A stretch of DNA of 64,000 nt from JAJDTT01 sp022827025 (GTDB lineage: Bacteria > Acidobacteriota > UBA6911 > RPQK01 > JAJDTT01): positions 124,001 to 188,000 of the forward strand of contig OZ241897.1 in assembly GCA_965203535.1 (NCBI GenBank). Reading direction: 5' to 3'. The position numbers and the translations under genes are program-made. The notes below the pieces were generated by a model. That model saw nothing but the letters and a program-made list of their open reading frames with translations, searched no databases and was not told where the DNA came from. Every line of letters begins with the position of its first letter. The stretch's first letter is position 1. This document shows positions 9,220-18,917 of this stretch, piece by piece.

Positions 9220-10665
9220 ATGACTCCCCTTCAACTTCGTGAACTTCAAGGCCGGCGGGACTTCCTGCAGAACTGCGCCTCCGGAATCGGCGTCATGGGC
9301 TTGGCCGATCTGCTCACCCTGGACGGACTGACCGCCGCCCCCACTCCGGGCGGACCACTCCAACCGGCGGCGCCCCACTTCGCGCCCAAGGCCAAGAACT
9401 TCATCTTCATGTTCATGGAGGGGGGCCCCAGCCAGTACGAGCTCTTCGACCACAAACCGGCCCTGGACCAGTACCACGGCAGTCCTCTTCCCAAGTCCCG
9501 GACCGAAGGACTGGAATTCGCCTTCATCCAACCTTCGGCGTCGATCCTGGCCAGTTCCGTCCCCTTCCGGCGCTACGGCCGATGCGGCATGGAGCTCTCG
9601 GAGCTGATTCCCCACATCGGCTCCTGCGCCGACGACATCTGCCTGGTCCGCTCCATGCACACCGACTCCTTCAACCATCACCCGGGACAACTGCTCCTCT
9701 TCACCGGAACCATTCAGATGGGCCGTCCCAGCCTCGGCGCCTGGATCTCTTACGGCTTGGGGAGCGAGTCCCGGAACCTGCCCGGATTCGTGGTCCTGAC
9801 TTCCGGCCCCGGGGGCACCAGCGGCGGGTCCACCAATTTCGCCAGCGGATTCCTGCCCTCCCACTACCAGGGAACGGTCTTTCGCCAGTCGGGCGATCCG
9901 ATTCTCTACCTGGGCAACCCGCCCGGCGTCAGCCGCTCGACCCAGAGGGCCTCGCTGGACCTGATCCGGGATCTGAACCGGCAACATGGGGAGTCCACCG
10001 GAGACGCCGAGATCGCCTCCCGCATCTCCAACTACGAGCTGGCGTTCCGCATGCAGACGGCGGCTCCGGAGCTCACCGATCTCTCGACCGAACCGGCCGG
10101 GATCCGGGAACTCTATGGCCTCGACCGCACCGACAAGGCCGAGCGCCAGTTCGCGGCCAACTGCGTGCTGGCCCGCCGCATGGTGGAGCGGGGGGTCCGT
10201 TTCGTCCTGATGATGGACCACGGCTGGGACGACCACACCGAGATCAACAAGAAGATCCCCAAACGCGCCCGCAAGATCGACCGGCCCACGGCGGCCCTGC
10301 TCAAGGACCTGAAGAGCCGAGGGTTGCTGGAGGAGACCCTGGTGGTCTGGGGCGGCGAGTTCGGGCGGACGCCCATGGTGGAGCTGCGGCGGCCCGAAGA
10401 CGCCAGTTACGCCGGCCGGGACCATCAACCCTCCGCCTACAGCCTCTGGATGGCCGGCGGGGGAATCCGGGGTGGGCAGGTGGTGGGGCGAACCGACGAC
10501 TTCGGGATCCGGATCGAGGAAGATCCGATCCACGTCCACGACCTGCAGGCCACCCTGCTGCACTGCCTCGGCCTCGACCACACGCGGCTCACCTACCGTT
10601 ACATGGGACGCGAGTTCCGGCTCACCGACGTGGCCGGCCGGGTAATGGAAAAGCTCTTGGCGTAA
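9220..10665 (+). CDS. DUF1501 family protein (sulfatase-like fold)
   Basis: Predicted 481 residues, starting 2 nt after the stop of the cytochrome gene, so translationally coupled. The N-terminus (RRDFLQNCASGIGVMGLADLL) is twin-arginine-like, as in most DUF1501 proteins, and suggests export by Tat. Family marks in order: FIFMFMEGGPSQYELFDHKP, SMHTDSFNHHPGQ, YGLGSESRNLPGFVVL, VRFVLMMDHGWDDH, ETLVVWGGEFGRTP, GRDHQPSAYSLWMAGGG and IHVHDLQATLLHCLGLDH. It belongs to the alkaline-phosphatase/sulfatase-like clan; the cellular task with its DUF1549 partner is not known. Shortened copies of its 3' part are found just downstream. Confidence 0.9.
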   Translation: MTPLQLRELQGRRDFLQNCASGIGVMGLADLLTLDGLTAAPTPGGPLQPAAPHFAPKAKNFIFMFMEGGPSQYELFDHKPALDQYHGSPLPKSRTEGLEFAFIQPSASILASSVPFRRYGRCGMELSELIPHIGSCADDICLVRSMHTDSFNHHPGQLLLFTGTIQMGRPSLGAWISYGLGSESRNLPGFVVLTSGPGGTSGGSTNFASGFLPSHYQGTVFRQSGDPILYLGNPPGVSRSTQRASLDLIRDLNRQHGESTGDAEIASRISNYELAFRMQTAAPELTDLSTEPAGIRELYGLDRTDKAERQFAANCVLARRMVERGVRFVLMMDHGWDDHTEINKKIPKRARKIDRPTAALLKDLKSRGLLEETLVVWGGEFGRTPMVELRRPEDASYAGRDHQPSAYSLWMAGGGIRGGQVVGRTDDFGIRIEEDPIHVHDLQATLLHCLGLDHTRLTYRYMGREFRLTDVAGRVMEKLLA

Positions 10666-10785
10666 TCCTTCTGCGATCTCCGCCCCAGACCGCGACGACC
10701 TCCTCCTGCCTCTTCGTTCCATCCATCTGGAGGGGGGACTTTCCTGTCCCCCGAGGCAGTGGGGGTAGGAAAACCCCCACTCCCA

Positions 10786-10868
10786 GGAGACCCTGGTGGT
10801 CGGGAGCGGCGAGTTCGGGTCCCGGATCGAGGAAGACCCGATTCACGTCCACGACCGGCACGCCACCC
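10786..10868 (+). pseudogene. DUF1501 gene fragment 1 (internally deleted)
   Basis: The stretch joins sequence matching 10332-10365 of the intact gene (encoding ETLVVWGGEFG) directly to sequence matching about 10505-10555 (RIEEDPIHVHDLQAT), skipping roughly 140 bp. Here the tryptophan region is damaged (GGTCGGGAGCGG instead of GGTCTGGGGCGG). Confidence 0.75.
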
Positions 10869-10930
10869 ATCCGGAGGGGGGACTTTCCTGTCCCCCCGAG
10901 GCAGTGGGGGTAGGAAAACCCCCACTCCCA

Positions 10931-11013
10931 GGAGACCCTGGTGGTCTGGGGCGGCGAGTTCGGGTCCCGGATCGAGGAAGACCCGATTCATGTCCACGAC
11001 CTGCAAGCCACCC
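10931..11013 (+). pseudogene. DUF1501 gene fragment 2 (internally deleted)
   Basis: Second copy of the same fused fragment, with GGTCTGGGGCGG intact as in the full gene, and the same internal join. It differs from fragment 1 at only a few positions, so the two copies arose by tandem duplication after the deletion. Confidence 0.75.
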
Positions 11014-11096
11014 ATCGGGAGGGGGGACTTTTAGTCCCCCCGTGAGAGTGGGGGTAGGAATACCCCCACTCCCAGTGGCCCTGCCTCGCTCTTCCC

Positions 11097-11885
11097 TCAC
11101 CGGGCGGCCAGGATGCTTCCCAGGAACTTTCGCGTCCGGGCTTTCCGTGGTTGCGAGAAGATGATCCCGGGCGCCGCGTCCTCCACGATTCGTCCCCGGT
11201 CCAGAAAGACGACCCGGTCGGCGATGTCCTGGGCGAAACCCATGTGATGGGTCACAATCAACATGGTGATGTCGCTTTCCTGGGCCAACATTTCCAACAC
11301 CTGGAGCACCTCGCCCACTAACTCGGGGTCGAGCGCCGACGTGACCTCGTCGAAGAGCATGATCCGGGGCTGCATGGCCAGCGCCCGGGCGATGGCCACC
11401 CGCTGTTTCTGACCTCCCGAGAGCTGGGCCGGATAGGCATCGATCTTGTCCAGCAGGCCGACCTTCTCCAGCAGGGCCAGGGCACGCTCCCGGGCCGTTT
11501 CCCTGGACAGGCGCAGGACCCGCATGGGCGCCACCGTCAGGTTCTTCAGCACGGTCATGTGGGGAAACAGGTTGAACTGCTGGAAGACCATTCCCACCTT
11601 GCTCCGAATCTCCCTCAGGCGGCGGGACCCGGCAGGAACCTGCCGGCCCCGGCGGTCCCGTTCCCAGACCGCCTGGCCGTCGATGAGCACTCGGCCCGAG
11701 TCCACGCCCTCCAGAGTCATGAGGATCCGGAGTATGGTCGACTTGCCGGATCCGCTGGGTCCGATCAGGGCCAGCTTCTGGGAGGGGGGCACGTGGAGAT
11801 CGAGATCGTCCAGCACCAGGAGGTCTCCATACGACTTCCGGACCCGGCGCATGGAGATGATGGGATCGTGACTGGCTGGGGACAA
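11097..11885 (-). CDS. Amino-acid/ectoine-type ABC transporter ATP-binding protein (orphan)
   Basis: Predicted 262-residue ATPase of the polar amino acid uptake group. Walker A GPSGSGKST (about residues 42-50), Q-loop GMVFQQFNLFPHMTV, signature LSGGQKQRVAIARALAM, Walker B IMLFDEVTSALDPE and the switch histidine in VTHHMGFA are all intact. ILRILMTLEG after Walker A and the DEVTSALDPELVGEVL stretch resemble EhuA of the ectoine/hydroxyectoine transporter more than GlnQ, but this is a judgement from memory. No permease or binding-protein gene is next to it. It starts 7 nt after the stop of the propeller gene, so it may be co-transcribed with it. Confidence 0.85.
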   Translation of the reverse strand: MSPASHDPIISMRRVRKSYGDLLVLDDLDLHVPPSQKLALIGPSGSGKSTILRILMTLEGVDSGRVLIDGQAVWERDRRGRQVPAGSRRLREIRSKVGMVFQQFNLFPHMTVLKNLTVAPMRVLRLSRETARERALALLEKVGLLDKIDAYPAQLSGGQKQRVAIARALAMQPRIMLFDEVTSALDPELVGEVLQVLEMLAQESDITMLIVTHHMGFAQDIADRVVFLDRGRIVEDAAPGIIFSQPRKARTRKFLGSILAAR

Positions 11886-11892
11886 GATCCGC

Positions 11893-14403
11893 CTATCGAA
11901 TCCGGAAGCCGTACAGGTCGGCGTTCTGCAGGGTGAAGCGGAGCCGGACCGGCCGGCCTCGCAAGGAAGCCAGATCCGGTTTTTCTTTCCAGCTCACCTC
12001 CTGCCGAGTGCTGTCGAAGGCCGTGAGCAGGCACTCGTCCCGGCCGTAACCGGCCACCGGCCGCCCGGCTTCGTCCAAGACCTCCACCGCTACGCGGCCC
12101 TCAGCGGCCGCGGCGTTGACCGTCAACCGGCTCCCCTGAAATATCAGGGGGTGGGTCGTCAGTACGCCCTCACGCTCGCCGGCCCGACGCGACGCGAATC
12201 CATTGGTGCGGTACTCCACCCGGGCGGGGGCGATCTGGAACACCCGGCTCTTTTCGATATGGTCCTTCCGGGTCTGACCCGTATTGGCCTCGAGCTCCGC
12301 CCAGAATGCCTCCCGGACTTCCTCCACGGTCCGGCTGCAGCGGGGCCGCCGCCAACTCCAGATGCAATCGTACAGAGCCCAACCCGGTTCCACCGGCGCC
12401 GGCGGCGACAGGTAGGCCCGGCCGTTGTACTGCACGTCGTCGAAGATCCCGGAGGCGGGAATCGGTGTGTCACCCGGCCCGCCGCCCACCAGCTTGTCCC
12501 GGATCCAGGCGTTGACGTGCAGGGTGTTGGTGCCGTGGTAGAAGCCGATGGACCGGTCCCCCTCCACCGGGCCGTCCGAAAAACTGTAGACGATCCCGTA
12601 ATCGAAGCTGTCCTCGGGTCCGCTGGGGATCCATGACCGATCCCCTCCCAGATCCTCCCAGTGGATCCCGTTGCGGCTCACCCAGAGGTGGATCGACATC
12701 CGCTGCGTCCCGCAGTCATAGAGCGGAAAGAAGGCGACGTAGAGGTCGCCGATGCGCTTCACCCGCTGCATCCCGTAGCTCTGGTGTTTGGGGTGTTCCC
12801 GCGGCGGCGCCCAGATATAGCTCCGGTTCCAGTTCACCCCGTCCCGCGTGGTCATCCGCCCCAGGTTCCGCGAGACGGCCCACTTGTTGTCGTAGCGCAC
12901 CAACGCCCTTCCCTTGGAGGGAGGGTGGGCCGCGAAATAGAGCACCAGCTCCCCGGTGCGCTCGTCGTAGAACATGGGGCCCAGGTTGTCGGTGGGGCTG
13001 TCCAGCGATTCCAGTTGCAGGTGAACACGCATGAAGGGGCGTTCCGTGGTGAGATAGGCCACCCCCTCGGAATCCCGGACCATCAGGTAGATCCCCCGCT
13101 GAAAATCCATGTCCGGGTACTTGGGACTGCCGACCCGGGTCGCGGTCCGCAGATCGGGGATGCCGCGGGTTCGGTAGTCCCACAGCCCGCCGAACTTCTC
13201 TCCTTCGCCCACGTGGCCCCGGGAAGGCATCTTCTCCAGGATGTTGTTGGCCCGGGAACCTTGAAACTCCACCAGACCCAGCTCCGGTTTGGTCCAACGG
13301 CTCCCGTCGCTGGATACCGCCAGCAGCCGGTACCGGGTCGCGCTGATGTATTCCAACTCGTAGCGCTGCTTCTCCCGATTGAAGACTGGGACGGCTCCTT
13401 CGGAAAGAATGACGCTGTGACCCTCCCAGGGCCGGTCGGGCCGAAACAGGGGCCGGTCCTCCAATTTGCGGCCCGGATGAAAGACCCTGCGGAGACCCTG
13501 CTGATCGTCAATCAGGTAGTCGTCCACGAACAACTGGGGAGCCACGGGGATCTCAAGCGGCGGTTCCGGTTTCGGCGGCGGCCCGTTCCGGTGCAGGTAC
13601 AACGCCCTGCGGACCCCGTCCTCCCAGAGGCGTCCGTCGACTCGGGGCCTCACCCGCACGTGATAGGTGGCTGCTTTCAGCCCGGAGAGATCAAAGGCGA
13701 CAGGGGCCCGATCCCGGGTGAGCCGGACCCGTTTGGAGGGAGACCGGACGCGCCCGGTAGCGGCTTCCAAGAGATCGACCTCCACGGCCAGTTCCCGGAC
13801 CGGCGCGCCCTTCTCGAGCCAGACCTCCACCTCGGCGGCGTTGTCGTCGATATAGGCCAAGCGGTCCAGATCCGCTCCGATCCAGGTCTGGACCGGAAGC
13901 CGAAAATCGCTGGAGAAGAGGATCCGGTCGTCCCGGATCCGTCTTCCCTTCACCGTCAGCAGGTAGTTGCCGGGATCGTGGGTGTCGATCCACCAGCCGG
14001 TACGCAAGTATCCCCGGACCCTCTCCTGAGGTCCCGTGTGGCTAGTCGCAGGGAGGGGCCGGTAAGGGCCGTGGCCCAGAAGGGGGCCCAGATCGAAGCT
14101 GATCGCAGCGTTTTCCGCTCCCGGCTCCAGAAGCCGCCGCTCGGTTCGCGCCCCGCCTGCGGGAAACCCCACCGCCACCTCCAACTCCACCGGTTCCGCC
14201 GCAACGTAGTGGAATTGGAGCCGATGTCCGGCCTCTCCCGCAAAATTCAACCGGAATCCGGTCGGATCCCCTTCCTGATCGCCCGGTTGAACCCGATAGC
14301 GAGTCAGATCGATGGGCTCGGACGAACTCTGTGAAGCCACCTCCCCGGGGAAAAAGAGCAAGACCAGGATCGGAGCCAGCATCCGTCGGGAACTCGAATT
14401 CAT
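11893..14403 (-). CDS. Large secreted protein with glycosidase-like five-bladed propeller region
   Basis: Predicted 836 residues with a signal peptide (MLAPILVLLFFPGEVASQ). Residues about 20-280 are beta-rich and contain Ig-like strands. From about 290 a PQLFVDDYLIDD motif begins the part seen in many planctomycete and acidobacterial secreted proteins that resemble GH32/GH43/sialidase propellers: RYRLLAVSSDGSRWTKPELG, NNILEKM, GPMFYDERTGELVLYFAAH, TRDGVNWNRSYIWAP, MSIHLWVSRNGIHWEDLGG. The C-terminal 100 residues form another beta-domain (GSRLTVNAAAAEGRVAVEVLD). Enzyme activity is not assured. It precedes the orphan ABC ATPase by 7 nt. The IS630-type element inserted just upstream may have cut off its native promoter. 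Confidence 0.65.
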   Translation of the reverse strand: MNSSSRRMLAPILVLLFFPGEVASQSSSEPIDLTRYRVQPGDQEGDPTGFRLNFAGEAGHRLQFHYVAAEPVELEVAVGFPAGGARTERRLLEPGAENAAISFDLGPLLGHGPYRPLPATSHTGPQERVRGYLRTGWWIDTHDPGNYLLTVKGRRIRDDRILFSSDFRLPVQTWIGADLDRLAYIDDNAAEVEVWLEKGAPVRELAVEVDLLEAATGRVRSPSKRVRLTRDRAPVAFDLSGLKAATYHVRVRPRVDGRLWEDGVRRALYLHRNGPPPKPEPPLEIPVAPQLFVDDYLIDDQQGLRRVFHPGRKLEDRPLFRPDRPWEGHSVILSEGAVPVFNREKQRYELEYISATRYRLLAVSSDGSRWTKPELGLVEFQGSRANNILEKMPSRGHVGEGEKFGGLWDYRTRGIPDLRTATRVGSPKYPDMDFQRGIYLMVRDSEGVAYLTTERPFMRVHLQLESLDSPTDNLGPMFYDERTGELVLYFAAHPPSKGRALVRYDNKWAVSRNLGRMTTRDGVNWNRSYIWAPPREHPKHQSYGMQRVKRIGDLYVAFFPLYDCGTQRMSIHLWVSRNGIHWEDLGGDRSWIPSGPEDSFDYGIVYSFSDGPVEGDRSIGFYHGTNTLHVNAWIRDKLVGGGPGDTPIPASGIFDDVQYNGRAYLSPPAPVEPGWALYDCIWSWRRPRCSRTVEEVREAFWAELEANTGQTRKDHIEKSRVFQIAPARVEYRTNGFASRRAGEREGVLTTHPLIFQGSRLTVNAAAAEGRVAVEVLDEAGRPVAGYGRDECLLTAFDSTRQEVSWKEKPDLASLRGRPVRLRFTLQNADLYGFRIR

Positions 14404-14458
14404 CGCGGACCCTCCGCTGAAGTGGGCTGTTCGTTTCGTCTCAGTTTCGGAATCATTC

Positions 14459-15621
14459 TAGTGTCCTGTGTCACTAATTCTTTACCAGTATACGGGAAGT
14501 GTGCTACGGTCCGCTGTAGAAAGGAGGCGGACCATGCCCAATCATCATACCAGAGAGATTCCGGAGCCTTCGCCAGAGCAGCGGGAAGAGTTGGAGCGCT
14601 GGCTGCGTCGCCCAAAGACGGCTCAGGCGCTGGCGTTGCGGGCCCGGATCGTGCTGGAGAGTGCGGAAGGGAAGAGCGATCAGGCGGTGGCGGTCCAACT
14701 GGGGACGACGCGAGCCACGGTGGGCAAGTGGCGACGACGGTTTCTGAAACGGGGCTGCGACGGGTTGTTCGACGAGCCGCGACCGGGAGCGCCGCGCAAG
14801 ATCTCGGACGAGGACGTGGAACGGGTGGTGGTGCGCACCCTGGAGACGCTGCCGAAGGGAGCGACACAATGGAGTACCCGGTCCATGGCCAAGGAGTGCG
14901 GTCTGAGCTTCGCGACGGTGGCGCGCATCTGGCGGGCCTTCGGCTTGAAGCCGCACCGGAGCGAGACGTTCAAGCTGTCCAAAGACCCGCTGTTCATCGA
15001 GAAAGTGCGGGATATCGTGGGACTTTACCTGCATCCGCCGGAGCGGGCGGTGGTGCTGTGCGTGGACGAGAAGTCGCAGATCCAGGCGCTGAACCGTCTC
15101 CAGCCCCTGCTGCCGATGCGCCCGGGCGTGCCGCAGCGACAGACCCACGACTACAAGCGCAACGGGACCACCTCGCTGTTTGCCGCCTTGAACACGGCGA
15201 CGGGGAAGGTGATCGGCAAGTGCTTCCGGCGCCATCGCGCGGTGGAGTTCAAGCGCTTCCTGGCGGTCATCGACAAGGCGGTCCCTGCGGATCTGGACGT
15301 CCACCTGGTGTTGGACAACTATGGCACGCACAAGACGGCGATGATCCACAACTGGCTGGCGCGTCGGCCGCGCTACCACCTGCATTTCACACCCACGAGC
15401 GCCTCTTGGATCAACCAGATCGAACGCTGGTTCGCGGAGATCACGCAGAAGCAGATTCGGCGTGGCTCGTATCGGAGCACGCTGGCGCTGGAGAAGGCCA
15501 TCAAGGAGTATCTGGCCGTCTACAATGAGGACCCGAAACCGTTCATCTGGACGAAAAGTGCCGATGCCATCCTGGAGTCATTGAAAAGTTACTGTGAAGT
15601 CATTTGCGACACGGGACACTA
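14459..15621 (+). mobile_element. IS630-type insertion sequence, complete
   Basis: An element of about 1159 bp (14461-15619) between two TA dinucleotides, the target duplication usual for IS630. The ends are imperfect inverted repeats: left GTGTCCTGTGTCACTAAT, right (complement) GTGTCCCGTGTCGCAAAT, 15 of 18 matching, with further matches to about 30 bp. A single intact transposase gene fills it. It lies between the propeller gene and a NatA-like gene. Confidence 0.85.
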
Positions 15622-15622
15622 G
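14534..15622 (+). CDS. IS630 family transposase
   Basis: Predicted 362 residues. An N-terminal winged-helix DNA-binding region (ALRARIVLESAEGKSDQAVA, TRATVGKWRRRF) is followed by a homeodomain-like linker and the DDE catalytic core: first Asp in VVLCVDEKSQIQAL, second in HLVLDNYGTHK, and Glu in INQIERWFAEIT. All three are present, so the enzyme looks active. ATG 14534 has AAGGAGG 6 nt upstream. The stop codon TAG is formed by the TA target duplication plus the next chromosomal base, so the reading frame ends outside the element proper. Confidence 0.92.
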   Translation: MPNHHTREIPEPSPEQREELERWLRRPKTAQALALRARIVLESAEGKSDQAVAVQLGTTRATVGKWRRRFLKRGCDGLFDEPRPGAPRKISDEDVERVVVRTLETLPKGATQWSTRSMAKECGLSFATVARIWRAFGLKPHRSETFKLSKDPLFIEKVRDIVGLYLHPPERAVVLCVDEKSQIQALNRLQPLLPMRPGVPQRQTHDYKRNGTTSLFAALNTATGKVIGKCFRRHRAVEFKRFLAVIDKAVPADLDVHLVLDNYGTHKTAMIHNWLARRPRYHLHFTPTSASWINQIERWFAEITQKQIRRGSYRSTLALEKAIKEYLAVYNEDPKPFIWTKSADAILESLKSYCEVICDTGH

Positions 15623-15682
15623 CCTGAAATCCACACCGGGTCCCGGTGGCGGCAGAGCAACGGGAATTGTTATGGTGCTCGC

Positions 15683-16635
<953 letters not shown>

Positions 16636-16639
<4 letters not shown>

Positions 16640-18018
16640 ACCCGTTTACGCCCAATGTCCTGGCCGTTGCGGCCCGCGAGTTCATGCAACGCGTCAGGAC
16701 CAAGTGGTTCATCCTGGGCACCATCGGAATGCCGGTGATCATGGTCGGCGTGGCTTTCCTCATCGTTTTCGCGATGCGGGACGTGGAGGACTCCGAGAAG
16801 GGAAAGACCATTGGCGTCGTGGACTCCAACGGAACCGTAGCGGACCTGCTGGTGGAGGAGTTGAACGACGGATCGCTCACGGCGTCGCGGGCGCGTGACC
16901 TGGAAGACCTTGCCGCTGCGGCGATCCGGGAACGTTTCCTTTCGATGCCGTTCGACTACCTGCTGATTCTGCCGGCCGGAGCCGCCGCCTCGGCCCTTGG
17001 TGCTCCCGCCGCGAGCCGGGAGGAATCGGATGACAACGAGGACCGGGTGACCGCCACCTTACTGGCCAGGGACAAGGTGCCGTCGGGAACCCGGAGATCG
17101 GCCCGGAATGCGCTCCAACGGGCCCTCTTGCAGACTCGACTCCAAGCGGCGGGAGTCGAAGCAATGGACGCTCGAGAGCTGTTGCGCAGACCCCGATTGA
17201 ACGCCGTCAACGTCACCGACACGGGCGAGACCCGCTCCCAGACCATTCAGACCGTCGCCAGCATGGGTGTCGTCTACTTCTATTTCATGCTCCTGGTGGC
17301 TTACGGGCAGATGGTCCTGATGTCGACCATCGAGGACAAGCAATCGAACATCGTCGAAATCCTGGCATCGTCGTTACGCCCCTGGGAACTGATGTTGGGG
17401 AAGATACTGGGATGCGGCGCCATGGCCCTGGCTCAGATCGGAATCTGGGTGCTGATGTTGGCGGCTGCGGCGGGCTACATTCTCACTCGCCGTGGACTGC
17501 CGAGCCTCGCGTCCACCGCTCCCGCTCCCGGTGTCTCCGGCCCTCTTGCCGGCGACGGCGACGAGTTGCCGGGTCTCGACCTGATTGCGGGCTCGATTTC
17601 GTGGGACAGCGTCATCCTCGCGGTTCTCTTCTTTCTGCTCGGCTATCTCCTGTATACCGCGGTTTTCGCCGCCGCCGGAGCCACGGTGAGCGATCTTCAG
17701 GACGCCCAACAGGCGGTGACGCCCATCGTCTTGGTCAGCATGATCTCGCTCCTCGCGGGCCCCTTGCTGATAGAGAGTCCCAACAATCGATGGGCCGTGA
17801 TCCTGTCGATGGTCCCACCCTTCAACGCCGTGGTGATGCCTTCCAGGCTCTTCGCAACCGAGGTGCCCGTCTGGCAATGGGCGATCTCCCTCGTCCTCTT
17901 GGCCGCGTCCGTGGCGGCCACGGTCTGGATGGCCGGACGAATCTATCGCGTGGGCATTTTGATGAGGGGACAGCGCGCCAGCCTGCCCGAGATCGTTCGC
18001 TGGGTCCGCCACGGCTGA
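16636..18018 (+). CDS. ABC-2 type permease (NatB-like)
   Basis: Predicted 460-residue membrane protein paired with the NatA-like ATPase by a 4-nt overlap. An N-terminal helix (FILGTIGMPVIMVGVAFLIV) is followed by a large external loop of about 220 residues and then five or so helices from about residue 215 (MGVVYFYFMLLVAYGQMVLM, MALAQIGIWVLMLAAAAGYI, SVILAVLFFLLGYLLYTAVF, MISLLAGPLLI, WAISLVLLAASVAATVWMAG). IEDKQSNIVEILASSLRP is the conserved cytoplasmic turn of the ABC2_membrane_3 / NatB family. Substrate could be sodium or a lipophilic compound; it is not shown by sequence. Confidence 0.85.
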
Positions 18019-18039
18019 ACTCACCTGGACGTGTAAAGG

Positions 18040-18712
18040 ATGTGTTGGCCCCCGACACGCAAGGTCTACCCCAACCCCGCCATTGCTTCCCGGTTCGGTC
18101 CGGCGCAGTCTGACTTCTGTGAAGATCCTGGCCGCATGCAGCATGAACTGGCCATGGGGAGCGGAAAGATCGACCGGCAAGAGAGCCGGGACCTGGCCGA
18201 ACTCCTCCGGGGCGAGGCGGGAACCGCCGCGGTCCGGCGAGGACCCATCCTCCTGGAACCGAACCTTCGGGGCCTGCAGGAGAACCAGATCGGAAACTTC
18301 ATGGACCGGACCCGGACCTTTGCCGCCGGTCCCGCCCGGATGGATTCGGACATGAGCCACGGTGGACGAGCTGTTCGGGGAACCGATCCTGGGGCTACCT
18401 CCGTTGCAGGGACACGCGGCTCTGGAGGTGAGCTCGCCGGACCGGCGGTACTGGGTGGATCTGGCCGTGACGCTTGTGGACAGTCAAACCCGGGTGGCAT
18501 CCACGCGGTTCGAGCAGCCGACCGGCGGTTACGCCGTCGCCGATCTGAGAGGACGGGTTTCTCTTACCTCGGGATGGACGCTGAAGACCGGGGTCGAAAA
18601 CGTGGGTGATCGCCTTTACAGCAATCACCTGAACTCTCCCAACCCCTTCACCCGCCGCCGGATCCCCGAAATGGGCCGGAATTTCTACGCGGGACTGGAG
18701 TACGAGTTCTGA
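18040..18712 (+). pseudogene. Collapsed TonB-dependent receptor remnant
   Basis: The first part (about 18157-18360) reads DLAELLRGEAGTAAVRRG, then LLEPNLRGLQENQIGNFMD and GPARMDSDMSH, which is the plug-domain pattern of TonB-dependent outer-membrane receptors. At about 18360 the frame shifts and the next part (18362-18712) reads a receptor C-terminus: VADLRGRVSL, WTLKTGVENVGDRLYSNHL and a final GRNFYAGLEYEF ending in Phe. The roughly 500 residues of barrel that should lie between are missing, so this is a deleted, non-functional gene. No signal peptide is found. It sits 21 nt after the NatB-like gene. Confidence 0.75.
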
Positions 18713-18792
18713 GGGGAGCGGAGATTTCCAATCGCCGAAGGAGCGGCGGTTTCCAGCGGCCGACAGGAGAGGCGGTTTCTAGCCGCCGACCA
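18713..18792. repeat. Family-A-like palindromic repeats
   Basis: Directly after the receptor stop codon come three related hairpins: GCGGAGATTTCCAATCGCC, GGCGGTTTCCAGCGGCC and GGCGGTTTCTAGCCGCC. They match the GGCGATTTCCAATCGCC / GGCGATTTCTAGTCGCC pair of family A with drifted stems. Confidence 0.7.
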
Positions 18793-18801
18793 GAGGGGGT
18801 T

Positions 18802-18820
18802 AGGGGGACATTAGTCCCCT
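18802..18820. repeat. Family-C-like hairpin
   Basis: GGGGGACATTAGTCCCC is a shortened variant of the first hairpin of family C (compare the third unit at 11017-11074, whose loop also contains TTAG). Confidence 0.55.
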
Positions 18821-18865
18821 TTACGACTTCCCTCGGCCAAATCGTAGGGCAACGCGGAAGAACAC

Positions 18866-18917
18866 GGGGCGACTAGAAATCGCCCTTCCCGTCGGGCGAT
18901 TGGAAATCGCCCCTCCT
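18866..18917. repeat. Family-A repeat overlapping the purA 3' end
   Basis: On the minus strand: GGAGGGGCGATTTCCAATCG, then CCCGACGGGAAGGGCGATTTC and TAGTCGCC. Both hairpins of family A are present. The purA stop codon TAG is part of the second hairpin. Confidence 0.8.

Larger units (their letters stand above)
10729..11074. repeat. Tandem array: three family-C palindromic units alternating with two DUF1501 fragments
   Basis: Units of about 57 bp at 10729-10785, 10873-10930 and 11017-11074 each hold two hairpins, GGGGGACTTTCCTGTCCCC and GGGGGTAGGAAAACCCCC (the third unit has small changes: CTTTTAG in the first loop and AATA in the second). Between them lie two nearly identical segments of about 83 bp derived from the end of a DUF1501 gene. 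The period is about 144 bp. The same C unit is found, inverted and nearly identical, at 57097-57152. Confidence 0.85.

Noticed and set aside
10729..11074. Possible CRISPR array because of regular repeats
   Set aside because: Repeat units are about 57 bp with internal hairpins, and the 'spacers' are nearly identical DUF1501 fragments, not unique sequences. No cas gene is present.
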